From assembly GCA_019058275.1 (NCBI GenBank), contig JAHLVW010000108.1:20919-84918 (forward strand): a stretch of 64,000 nucleotides of DNA, in the 5' to 3' direction. The notes below the pieces were generated by a model. The model had not been told where the DNA came from, ran no database searches, and saw nothing but the letters and a program-made list of their open reading frames with translations. Source of the DNA: Candidatus Heimdallarchaeota archaeon. Its GTDB lineage: Archaea; Asgardarchaeota; Heimdallarchaeia; JABLTI01. The first letter of the stretch is position 1; the number at the start of each line of letters is the position of its first letter. Made by a program: the position numbers and the translations under genes. This document shows, in pieces, positions 57,214 through 64,000 of this stretch.

Positions 57214-57613
57214 AGATATAAGAGATGCTATCAAAACAGCAACAAAAGAAGAAGGATTTACAGCTTTTCTAAGTATAGATAAAGAAAGAAAAAGAATTAG
57301 ACCTACATTATGGGAAAATCTAGTAGTAAATATGTTGGCTTGTAGATTTGGCATAGCAGTATTACCACCTGAGAAAATTACTGTACCAGAAGAAGAGCAT
57401 AGATTGAAGATTTTTAATAATCCAAATGTAGCTTTAGAATATGGTTTTATGTATCTTAAGGGAGAGCACGATATACTTATTATTACTGAAAAATCCAAGG
57501 AGTTACCTGTTGATATTCAAGGAATGCTAGTAGAAAAAATTGACATGTATGACCCTTACAAAGATGTTTACAAAATTGTAAAAGAATGGTTACAAAGCAA
57601 AAAGCAAGTTTAA
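57179..57613 (+). CDS. TIR-like predicted nucleotide-binding protein
   Basis: About 144 residues from ATG 57179. Pattern of the TIR-like nucleotide-binding family: an N-terminal M-P-F-R-F, a helix, then A-C-R-F-G-I-A-V-L, the N-P-N-V-A-L-E-Y-G-F-M core with the conserved Glu, and I-L-I-I-T-E. Such proteins often serve as NAD-degrading or sensor modules in anti-phage systems. It begins inside the truncated propeller gene and may lack part of its own N-terminus. Confidence 0.6.
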   Translation: MMPFRFKKRVYKDIRDAIKTATKEEGFTAFLSIDKERKRIRPTLWENLVVNMLACRFGIAVLPPEKITVPEEEHRLKIFNNPNVALEYGFMYLKGEHDILIITEKSKELPVDIQGMLVEKIDMYDPYKDVYKIVKEWLQSKKQV

Positions 57614-57615
57614 AC

Positions 57616-57777
57616 TTATATTTTTCTGCAGATAAATCTTTCATCATCTATTGAAATTGCTATTGTATCTCCCTTCTTTATTCCTAAATGTTCAGCAATT
57701 TCAACAGGAATGTTTACTTGTAAACTTCCATGATTATCAATGACTTTTCGTTTAAATTCTATTGGCAAAGAATCCAC
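57616..57777 (-). CDS. AbrB-type DNA-binding protein
   Basis: 53 residues from GTG 57777. Shows F-K-R-K-V then G-S-L-Q-V-N-I-P-V-E-I and L-G-I-K-K-G-D-T-I-A-I, the AbrB/SpoVT hairpin. Divergent from TnpB 2, with a repeat-filled intergenic region between them. Likely autoregulatory and possibly controlling TnpB 2. Confidence 0.75.
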   Translation of the reverse strand: MDSLPIEFKRKVIDNHGSLQVNIPVEIAEHLGIKKGDTIAISIDDERFICRKI

Positions 57778-57780
57778 CGT

Positions 57781-57848
57781 ATAATACTATGGTTTCCATA
57801 ATATTTAAATATGATGTTTGCCATAGTATAACCATAGAAAAACCATAG
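57781..57848. promoter_or_regulatory. Divergent operator with four CCATAG sites around a TATA palindrome
   Basis: CCATAG occurs at 57821-57826, 57832-57837 and 57843-57848, and inverted (CTATGG) at 57787-57792. ATATTTAAATAT at 57801-57812 is a symmetric TATA-type element between them. The layout fits binding of the adjacent AbrB protein to control both directions. Confidence 0.55.
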
Positions 57849-57863
57849 TGTGAGATTGAAACC

Positions 57864-59582
57864 ATGTCTGAAAGATACTCCGAAGAAGTACTCGTCAAGT
57901 CACTTAAATTTGTGATGAAAACAAACAAACAACAATCAGACATACTTGAAAAAATGACTGCAAAACATACATTCGCAATAAGAAAAGCTGTTAAAATTCT
58001 AATCAATGAGAATTTTAAAGGTACCTCTAATGAATTAGAGCAATTAGTTATTCCATCAAAAAATCGATCTAATCCAAAATACAACATGAAACAAGAAACA
58101 GGAATGAATTATTCCGATGTTAAATGGTGTGTCTTTAAAGCATTAGAAATGTGGAAATCATATAACTATGACTTAACTAAATGGGAAAAAAGAAGTGAGT
58201 TTGTTTCTGAAAAGATTATAACCAAAATGCTTGCAATGATTAACATTAATCATACTGGAAAAGTAATTTTAAACGAAACAGATTTTAACGAAACGATAGA
58301 TGGATTTTCTAAATTAAGGATTAATCGCAGATTAAAGAAAAATAAACCTTCTTTACCTTTTTCAAGTTACAAATACAAGAATAAAAAAATTCCAATGAGA
58401 TTTATGTATAATACTAATCTTTTAGGATTTAGTTTTCAAGATGATAAACTTCTTCTAAAGATTTCAACATTAAAAAGAAGAAAACCAATTGCAATAGAAT
58501 TGGAATATGGAAATTATCAAAAGCTTGAACTTGATAATTGTCGTGTGACAGGTGGACAAATAATAAAAAATCTTCAAAAGAAACATTGGGAGTTTATTGC
58601 TTCTGTTAGAAAAGATATATCTAACTCACAAAATAACCGAATAAAGAAAAAGAAAGCTATTCTTGGTGTGGACTTAGGCATTGTTACTGATGCTACAGTA
58701 GTTGTTTTGATTGAGAAAGAAAAATTAGCATATGAAAGATTTCATTTCATAAAGGAACCTCTTCTAAGAAAGAAAAAATTTAACATACAGAAAAGAAAGC
58801 GAATCTTACAACAGTTAATTGAAAAAACTTCTGGAAATAAAAGAAAGCAATTCTTACATGAATTGAAGCAACTTAACAGTAGTTATGTTAAAGTATCAAA
58901 TGAAGCATGTCACAAGATTGCTAAACGAATAATGCTCGTTGCTAAAGATTATCTTGAAGGAGGTTTTGATGTTCATATTGCTATTGGTCGATTAACTGGT
59001 TTGAAAAGGAGTATTTCAAAGGGAGATGATAAAAGCAAAAAATTTAGAGGAAGAATTAACAAATTCCCTTATCAAAAACTTACTGAATTCATACATTATA
59101 AATGTCAAGAAATTGGTATTAGAAAACAAAATATCAGGAATATTCAAGAAAAAGGAACATCAAAAACCTGTCATTAATGTGATAGTCGAAATTCCATTAG
59201 AAAAACTCAAGCATCTTTCAAATGCTTAGATTGTGGACTACAATATAATGCTTATGCAAACGGAGCGATTAATATTGCTTTAAGATATTGGTCGAAAAAT
59301 GCTTGCAGCAATTGCTTGAGCTTAGATACATCCTCTAAAGAATTAGGGATAATTCATTGTTCTGAATATAAAACAACTATTCCTTATACTGAGAATAGAG
59401 AAGCAAATTTAGAAATTGTTAAGCTGATTTTCTTACAAGGAGAATCAATCGAGTTTGAAGAATTAAGTCAATGGCTTAATTCACAAGAGACAAGTGACTC
59501 GCTCTCTCGCAATGAGTCAGCTGGAACTCAAAGAGTTCAATTAAAGGTTGAGGACGTGAGAAAAGAAAACTCTTCTTCTTGA
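57864..59582 (+). pseudogene. tnpB: TnpB-family protein (TnpB 2), in-frame TAA in the zinc finger and altered RuvC-III
   Basis: 437 codons run from ATG 57864 to TAA 59175-59177; the same frame continues to 59582. RuvC-I is intact (L-G-V-D-L-G). The RuvC-II segment reads H-I-A-I-G-R-L-T-G-L-K, with Gly where many TnpB have Glu. The zinc finger reads C-H-stop-C ... C-L-D-C, so the stop sits between finger residues. RuvC-III reads N-A-Y-A-N-G-A-I-N-I, with Tyr in place of the catalytic Asp. An acidic tail of about 85 codons is unusual. The protein may be nuclease-dead whether or not the stop is read through. Confidence 0.75.
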
Positions 59583-59599
59583 AGAGTGGTCATACCTAC

Positions 59600-59733
59600 G
59601 CATTCGCGCAACTCAGATAGAAGCGAATGCTTTTCTTTTTTTCCTTAGTAATTTCTCAAAAGCAGCTCGTGTTGGAGCGTTAAGTTCATCACTGTAAGTG
59701 ATGAATAGCGACCACACGAATCGCCTCTAAGGC
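59600..59733 (+). ncRNA. Structured region downstream of TnpB 2, candidate omega/guide RNA
   Basis: Three good hairpins in 134 bases without an ORF: GCATTCGC (59600-59607) with GCGAATGC (59623-59630), followed by a T-rich tract; TTCATCACT (59685-59693) with AGTGATGAA (59697-59705); and GCC/GGC at 59723-59733. TnpB guide RNAs usually overlap the tnpB 3' end and continue past it, so this is where one would lie. The first hairpin plus T run could instead be a terminator. Confidence 0.4.
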
Positions 59734-59821
59734 AAAATCTTTGGATTCAAATATTCTTAACTATTAACTATTACAATTAGTGAAATTAAGATCGTTTCTT
59801 AACTTACTAAAGGATAATCTA

Positions 59822-60958
59822 TTATTGCAATCCTCCATCAAATTTGATTTCAGTTAATTTTCCTTTTATATTAAAGAAAAGTTGTCTTTTATCTTTTGGA
59901 ACCATTACTTCAATAGCTTTAACTTCTTTAGGAGTTCGGATAGCAAATTCATAAAGGAGTTTATCTGATACCTTTTGACTTATTGATGGATCTTTGCTAC
60001 TGAGAACATAAAGAAGTTGTTTATAATTTGACCAATCATTCTTCTGAGCTATCGTCCAAATGACCCAATCAAAACCATTCTTACATTCAGAATCATAAAT
60101 TGGAATAGAAGGATATTTGAATATTGGAAAAATCTCTTTAGTTATTTCTTTCATTTTTTCAATATGATTTCCCCATGTGGCTTTTTGAAGACGATTTTTT
60201 GTATCTGATCTAGTTAGTTTTGCATTCCAGAAATCAATTATCGTCTGAAAGCTGGGCCAACCTTGAAGCCAAGCTGTTTCATCTTTGAATGGACCATAAA
60301 GAGCAAGAAAAGCTAAGTAGATATATTTCCAATGAGCATCTTTGATAATAGTTTGAAGATTAGAAAAAACTTTTTGTGCAAAATCCAATAATTCACTAAA
60401 AGATTTCCAACCATTTAGATGAGCATAGAACCACAATTTCCAATCAAGAACATCTTGACAGTGTTCATTAAAAGGGGGCATTAAATTATAATGTGGTTCA
60501 GAAGGGGCAGTTTCATCAATTTGTGTAAATAGTTCTTTTCTTTTTTGTTCAAATCGTTCTTGATCAGATAATCGACTATCACGAATGTAACCCCAAACGC
60601 TTTTTGCAGTTTTGTAATCAGGCCAGTTATTTTTGCGAGCTTTACGATCTTTGGCAAGAACATCAGGAGAGTGAATGGCTTTTGGTTTTGCTTCCAAATA
60701 ATCTTCTACGGAATCAAAATCTCTCATATAATGAGCGAAAAGTTTGCCATGGACAAAAAAACCAATATAGTGTCCTTTTCTAACTTGAAAAGTTCGATGA
60801 TCAATATTCTGCACAATATACCATTTTAGTAGTTTATTATCAGAAACAGAGTCAAGCATCTTAAAGAATCCGTTTAAATCATCCATCAAAGTTATAGGAG
60901 GAGGATTATGCCAATCACCTGTTTCTACAATTTCATACTTTGATAAATCAAAATTCAT
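59822..60958 (-). CDS. Protein of unknown function with repeated D-W ... W helical motif
   Basis: 378 residues. An aromatic N-terminal domain, then two similar helical units: D-W-K-L-W-F-Y-A-H-L-N-G-W and D-W-V-I-W-T-I-A-Q-K-N-D-W, each followed by a Ser-x-x-x-L-L helix. No known domain is recognised. It is last in the minus-strand set that includes the HEPN pair. Confidence 0.5.
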   Translation of the reverse strand: MNFDLSKYEIVETGDWHNPPPITLMDDLNGFFKMLDSVSDNKLLKWYIVQNIDHRTFQVRKGHYIGFFVHGKLFAHYMRDFDSVEDYLEAKPKAIHSPDVLAKDRKARKNNWPDYKTAKSVWGYIRDSRLSDQERFEQKRKELFTQIDETAPSEPHYNLMPPFNEHCQDVLDWKLWFYAHLNGWKSFSELLDFAQKVFSNLQTIIKDAHWKYIYLAFLALYGPFKDETAWLQGWPSFQTIIDFWNAKLTRSDTKNRLQKATWGNHIEKMKEITKEIFPIFKYPSIPIYDSECKNGFDWVIWTIAQKNDWSNYKQLLYVLSSKDPSISQKVSDKLLYEFAIRTPKEVKAIEVMVPKDKRQLFFNIKGKLTEIKFDGGLQ

Positions 60959-61017
60959 AGGCTCTCACCCATATAGCTAATAATGTATATGATTCAAATC
61001 TTAAAAGTTTGTCTAAT

Positions 61018-61887
61018 CTAACTTTGAGAACGATTACTCCTTGGACTAATACCAAGAAGAGATTTAAAATTATCCAATCTACGATATGAATAAGCATAGC
61101 AGAAAGGAGGGGTTGTGGAAAAGGCTTTACTTATTTTTGTATAAGTTGACCAGAATTTCTTAACATCTTGCTCCTTTGGTAAAAGAAAAACAAAACGATG
61201 TTGTGAATATTGAAGATGATTATAGTAAGCAGTTAACAATCTCTGAGTAAGAAACTTACCAAAACCTTCTGTTCCAGTATAAGTTTCAATGAACCAATAA
61301 ATAGAAGGTTCATGAGAAGAAATTAAACAAGCATCTAATAACCAATGTCCTTGATTATCAAAATGAGATAGCTTGAGAGATTTTTCTGAAGTAAAAGTGA
61401 GTAAACGTGAGTCGATGCCGGAATAGAGTTTTTGAAGGATTTTACAGTGTAAATCTTCATGTGGAGGATAAATGCTTAGCCAATTCTTCTCATTTAGTAA
61501 AGAATATCCACTTTCACGTGGGAAACCAATAGCTGTAGTATATGGTGCATGAGAATCGCTAACCCAATGATACATTCGAATAAGATTTTTAGCAAAAAAA
61601 TTAGGATAGGATTTAGTGCTACTTGGACGACCACCTGCACAATAGTGTGCACCTTCTTTAAGATTACGAGAAAGAGTTGTCACAGCTAAAGATTGAAACT
61701 GCGGATAGAGATCCTTAATTATGGAAGCAAAATCTAAACGAGAGAATAGTGGAAGTTGAATACTGGATGAGCTTAGAGATAGTGAAAGATTTTGTGGAAC
61801 AAGCTGCTCAAGTAATAACCAATCTTCTTCGGTTAATATATCAAGAAGCTCTCCAGGTAATGAGCGCCAATCAGAGGTAGATTTCAT
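61018..61887 (-). CDS. Replication-relaxation-like protein (winged helix plus PD-(D/E)xK-type fold)
   Basis: 289 residues. Helical N-terminal part with G-R-P-S-S-T, then a C-terminal segment W-L-L-D-A, followed by W-F-I-E-T-Y-T-G-T-E-G-F and a helix with Y-Y-N, then V-F-L-L-P. This D ... E-x-x-x-G-T-E pattern resembles the Replic_Relax family found on plasmids and conjugative elements. Assignment is tentative. Confidence 0.4.
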   Translation of the reverse strand: MKSTSDWRSLPGELLDILTEEDWLLLEQLVPQNLSLSLSSSSIQLPLFSRLDFASIIKDLYPQFQSLAVTTLSRNLKEGAHYCAGGRPSSTKSYPNFFAKNLIRMYHWVSDSHAPYTTAIGFPRESGYSLLNEKNWLSIYPPHEDLHCKILQKLYSGIDSRLLTFTSEKSLKLSHFDNQGHWLLDACLISSHEPSIYWFIETYTGTEGFGKFLTQRLLTAYYNHLQYSQHRFVFLLPKEQDVKKFWSTYTKISKAFSTTPPFCYAYSYRRLDNFKSLLGISPRSNRSQS

Positions 61888-61939
61888 AAGAACTCAAAAG
61901 ACAATACTTAGTGAAGTATAAAATGTCCACAATTATTAA

Positions 61940-62908
61940 CTATAATAGGTCATGATGATGCGTTTTTAAACAAACATCAAATCGTTTTTTGATAGAGGAT
62001 GTAATAGTTTGAAGTTTTTTCTTAATATCATCCGAAGCTAAAGAATCAGCAATTAATTCTGCAAATGCATCTCTTCCTAAAGGAAGATTCAACAAAAAGA
62101 AGATTAGTGAAACACGTAAATAATTAAGTATCTTAAGGAAAAGTTTTGGAAGCTCTTTATTCCAATCCTCTGGATATTTCGAACCATGAACAATTTTATT
62201 ACGATAATTGTAAGCTCGTTTTACATAACTTTTAACCTGAGGTTGATCAAAATCAAATTCTTCAAGCAATTTAGAAACTCTTTGACTAAGTTTTGCAGCT
62301 TTTCCAGAAGTGAATTTTGGAAGAAATAGCGGTTCCAAACCCATCACTGCAAATAACAGGCGACGTTCAATGCTAATATCATCTCTCATAGACCAGTCAA
62401 AGCGTTCAAGAGCGAATTGAATAGCCTTATGTTTATCATCTTTCAATTGTTGTTGAAAAAGGGGCAATAGGGTTGTTGCAAAATCAGTGAGTTTATCCTT
62501 GTTAATTACTGGAAGAGTCCAAATATAATCAGGTTTTTTATGTTGGAAAGAACTTTTGTTTAATTTAGTCGTCTTGATTATTCTTTCTGGGAAAAAAACT
62601 CGATATGAGATATAAACTTCCCCAAAGCTAAATAGTCGTATAATAGTTAACAAGTGATTTTCTAATTCGAAAAGATCAGCTATTTTGGTGATTTTTGGAT
62701 ACATTTTAAGAATGAATAAACCAGGCAGATGGATTTCTTCTTGATTGATAAATACAGCAAACTCATTGATTTTGTCAAAATCACTATCATCATATTTCTT
62801 TAAATAATAATCAGTTCCTAATGAAACATTTTGATAAATCTCCAAACCAGATAAAGTTGCAAGATAAAAAATTCTTATTGGACGATTAAGAAGCTCGTCT
62901 ATAAACAC
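61940..62908 (-). CDS. HEPN (Apea-like) domain protein
   Basis: 322 residues. The C-terminal half matches the Apea-like HEPN layout: R-L-L-F-A-V-M-G-L-E-P-L-F, then S-Q-R-V-S-K-L-L and Y-R-N-K-I-V-H-G, which gives the R-x4-H motif (Arg 236, His 241) of HEPN ribonucleases. It overlaps the upstream gene by ten bases, indicating co-translation. HEPN proteins are common toxins and effectors in defence; that role is inferred here. Confidence 0.65.
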   Translation of the reverse strand: MFIDELLNRPIRIFYLATLSGLEIYQNVSLGTDYYLKKYDDSDFDKINEFAVFINQEEIHLPGLFILKMYPKITKIADLFELENHLLTIIRLFSFGEVYISYRVFFPERIIKTTKLNKSSFQHKKPDYIWTLPVINKDKLTDFATTLLPLFQQQLKDDKHKAIQFALERFDWSMRDDISIERRLLFAVMGLEPLFLPKFTSGKAAKLSQRVSKLLEEFDFDQPQVKSYVKRAYNYRNKIVHGSKYPEDWNKELPKLFLKILNYLRVSLIFFLLNLPLGRDAFAELIADSLASDDIKKKLQTITSSIKKRFDVCLKTHHHDLL

Positions 62909-63471
62909 ATCCGCATATCGTTGTTAAGAGAATTGGATAATATTCCTCGATGATGATTCATTAGATTTGCATAAATCAAATTGTTCAGAAATTGTTTAGC
63001 TCGATCTTTTGGATCAATTACAATCTCATAAGATGTATCAAGACCTTCTCGATAATTTGAAACCAACTCTTCTTGTAAATTAAGATACTCAGGTAAATCT
63101 GGAATGTCCTTTGTTAATGAAAACAAATTGATTCTTGGATGTTGATTTAAGTAGATACTAACAATTCTTTTCGCATAATTAGGTATAATAAACTGTAGAT
63201 TGGATGTTTTAACTCCTAGTGCATTTAAAAAAGGCTTAAGAAAATCAAATCCGAAATTTATTTCAGAAGTATGAATTATTAATTGTTGATTAGTATAATT
63301 AGTAAAAGCATGCTTGTATAATTGATCGACGAACTCTTTAGTTAATAACTCAAGATTAATTGATGGTGCTTCTTCATTAGAAACAACAATTTCATCAATT
63401 ATCCCAGATACTTTAGATGTAAAATGTGAAATTGACACATCAACAAGCTTAATCAAATCAGAAATTTCCAT
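62899..63471 (-). CDS. Partner of the HEPN protein, unknown function
   Basis: 190 residues from ATG 63471, overlapping the HEPN gene start by ten bases. Mixed alpha/beta, no recognisable motif and no nucleotidyltransferase signature (so not an MNT antitoxin). Tight coupling suggests a regulator or antitoxin of the HEPN protein. Confidence 0.5.
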   Translation of the reverse strand: MEISDLIKLVDVSISHFTSKVSGIIDEIVVSNEEAPSINLELLTKEFVDQLYKHAFTNYTNQQLIIHTSEINFGFDFLKPFLNALGVKTSNLQFIIPNYAKRIVSIYLNQHPRINLFSLTKDIPDLPEYLNLQEELVSNYREGLDTSYEIVIDPKDRAKQFLNNLIYANLMNHHRGILSNSLNNDMRMCL

Positions 63472-63548
63472 CTCAAGAATAACCCCAACAAAGAATAATA
63501 GAAAAAGAACGAATTAAAGGTTCCGAAGAAAGGAGATAGCAAACAGAA

Positions 63549-63581
63549 CTCTTCTCAAGACAAAAACACTCGTGAGAAGAG
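63549..63581. repeat. Inverted repeat, copy A
   Basis: CTCTTCTCA (63549-63557) pairs with TGAGAAGAG (63573-63581) across a 15-base loop. The same arms recur at 63648-63667. Confidence 0.6.
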
Positions 63582-63647
63582 AAAAGAGGAAAAGAATAAA
63601 AATCAGTAAGAATATCCAAAGAAGCATTGCTTCAACAAAAGAAGAAA

Positions 63648-63667
63648 CTCTTCTCAAGTGAGAAGAG
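63648..63667. repeat. Inverted repeat, copy B
   Basis: CTCTTCTCA and TGAGAAGAG separated by two bases, immediately before the duplicated FixX fragment. Together with copy A it marks the right edge of the island. Confidence 0.6.
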
Positions 63668-63683
63668 ATGGAGAAAGCAGGAA

Positions 63684-63791
63684 ATGAAAAAAGAAAGCCA
63701 GTGTGGAGCCTGTTGGAACATCTGTGACTATGACGCTGTTATTTTTGGTGAACCAAAAGGCGGTACTGGCATTAGATTCGAATATGGATAA
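63684..63791 (+). pseudogene. Truncated copy of the FixX-like ferredoxin 3' end
   Basis: 35 codons from ATG 63684. From residue 7 on it matches the C-terminus of the ferredoxin at 49168-49428 (A-C-W-N-I-C-D-Y ... F-E-Y-G), with an identical DNA stretch around TGTTGGAACATCTGTGACTA. Only the second half of the second cluster motif is present, so it cannot be a functional ferredoxin. The copies differ at many third positions, so the duplication is old or came from a relative. Confidence 0.8.
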
Positions 63792-63823
63792 AAATTTGAT
63801 AAATAACAAATAAGGTGATGTAA

Positions 63824-63922
63824 TTGGCAACAGAAGAAGAAATACTTGCTGAAATGAACAATTTTCGAACAAAATTTGTAAGTGAGAAATTTGCTAAACA
63901 TTTCAAAGGGTATGGCAGTTGA
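63824..63922 (+). pseudogene. Truncated copy of the SCP2 gene 5' end
   Basis: 32 codons from TTG 63824 behind AAGGTGATG. The product resembles the start of the SCP2 gene at 49443: E-E-I-L-A-E-M-N against E-E-I-V-S-E-M-N, then S-E-K-F-A-K-H-F-K in both. The frame then ends in TGA, and a shifted frame continues with V-W-T-N-K-T-D-E-I-Y to near the window edge. Order FixX fragment then SCP2 fragment repeats that at 49.2-49.8 kb. Confidence 0.65.
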
Positions 63923-64000
63923 TTAAAGTTTGGACAAATAAGACAGATGAAATCTATGGAAGATTGGTGAACTGTTTAGGATATATTTCTTAATAGTGAC

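Noticed and set aside
1..64000. Genome-wide reassignment of TAA or TAG to glutamine
   Set aside because: Core genes in the window end at these codons (L10e at TAA, SMC at TAG) and contain no internal ones, although SMC is rich in Gln. Global recoding is excluded; only local readthrough remains possible.

Overview
The window is archaeal chromosome, AT-rich (by eye about one third G+C), with compact core operons interrupted by accessory islands. Archaeal markers are the ribosomal proteins L10e, L1 and P0-type L10, the PIN/zinc-ribbon nuclease Nob1, Sec61-beta, Alba, SMC with ScpA, and a tRNA-Pro(CGG) carrying two introns. A stand-alone Roadblock/LC7 protein upstream of smc, plus many zinc-ribbon and coiled-coil proteins, makes an Asgard archaeon plausible. 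That assignment is inference; no rRNA is present to confirm it.

Layout. 1-3.4 kb: zinc-ribbon protein (cut by the window edge), rpl10e, a small zinc-ribbon protein, a PPC/DUF296 protein and an acidic coiled-coil protein. 3.5-7.4 kb: an accessory island with two adjacent RAMP (Cas7-like) genes lacking any other cas gene, a divergent AbrB-type regulator and a run of tiny overlapping ORFs. 7.6-15.7 kb: core genes (glycosidase-like protein, L10-L1, Nob1, NAD kinase, tRNA-Pro, TPR protein, nucleotidyltransferase). 15.8-18.9 kb: mobile remnants (a broken TnpB and a LAGLIDADG endonuclease fused to an HTH). 19.3-24.8 kb: Roadblock, SMC, ScpA, Sec61-beta. 25-34.4 kb: MoxR-DUF58-membrane-DUF4129 cluster, DUF4139 protein, and a DUF4430/ECF-S set likely for vitamin uptake. 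34.7-49.8 kb: peptide ABC ATPase, ferredoxin, parvulin, HypE, CBS protein, Alba, phosphodiesterase, M28 peptidase, twin pilin-like peptides, PfkB kinase, lipase, zinc-ribbon protein, and a FixC/FixX/SCP2 operon.

49.8-63.7 kb is an accessory island: a membrane HerA/VirB4-like ATPase, a Cys-rich protein, a secreted caspase-like protease, a truncated beta-propeller joined to a TIR-like protein, AbrB, a second TnpB with an altered active site and a structured RNA behind it, a Replic_Relax-like protein and a HEPN pair. At 63.68-63.92 kb the island ends in a second, truncated copy of the FixX 3' end and the SCP2 5' end, so the island sits between diverged direct repeats of the same two genes.

The most striking observation is global. 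At least eight accessory or peripheral genes stay in one reading frame yet contain internal stop codons (twelve in all). Every stop is one C-to-T or G-to-A change from a Gln, Trp or Arg codon. In one tandem gene pair the stop in one copy aligns exactly with a CAA (Gln) codon in the twin. Core genes show none of this and use the same three codons as true terminators. The likeliest explanation is transition-driven decay of dispensable genes; condition-dependent readthrough as glutamine is the alternative.
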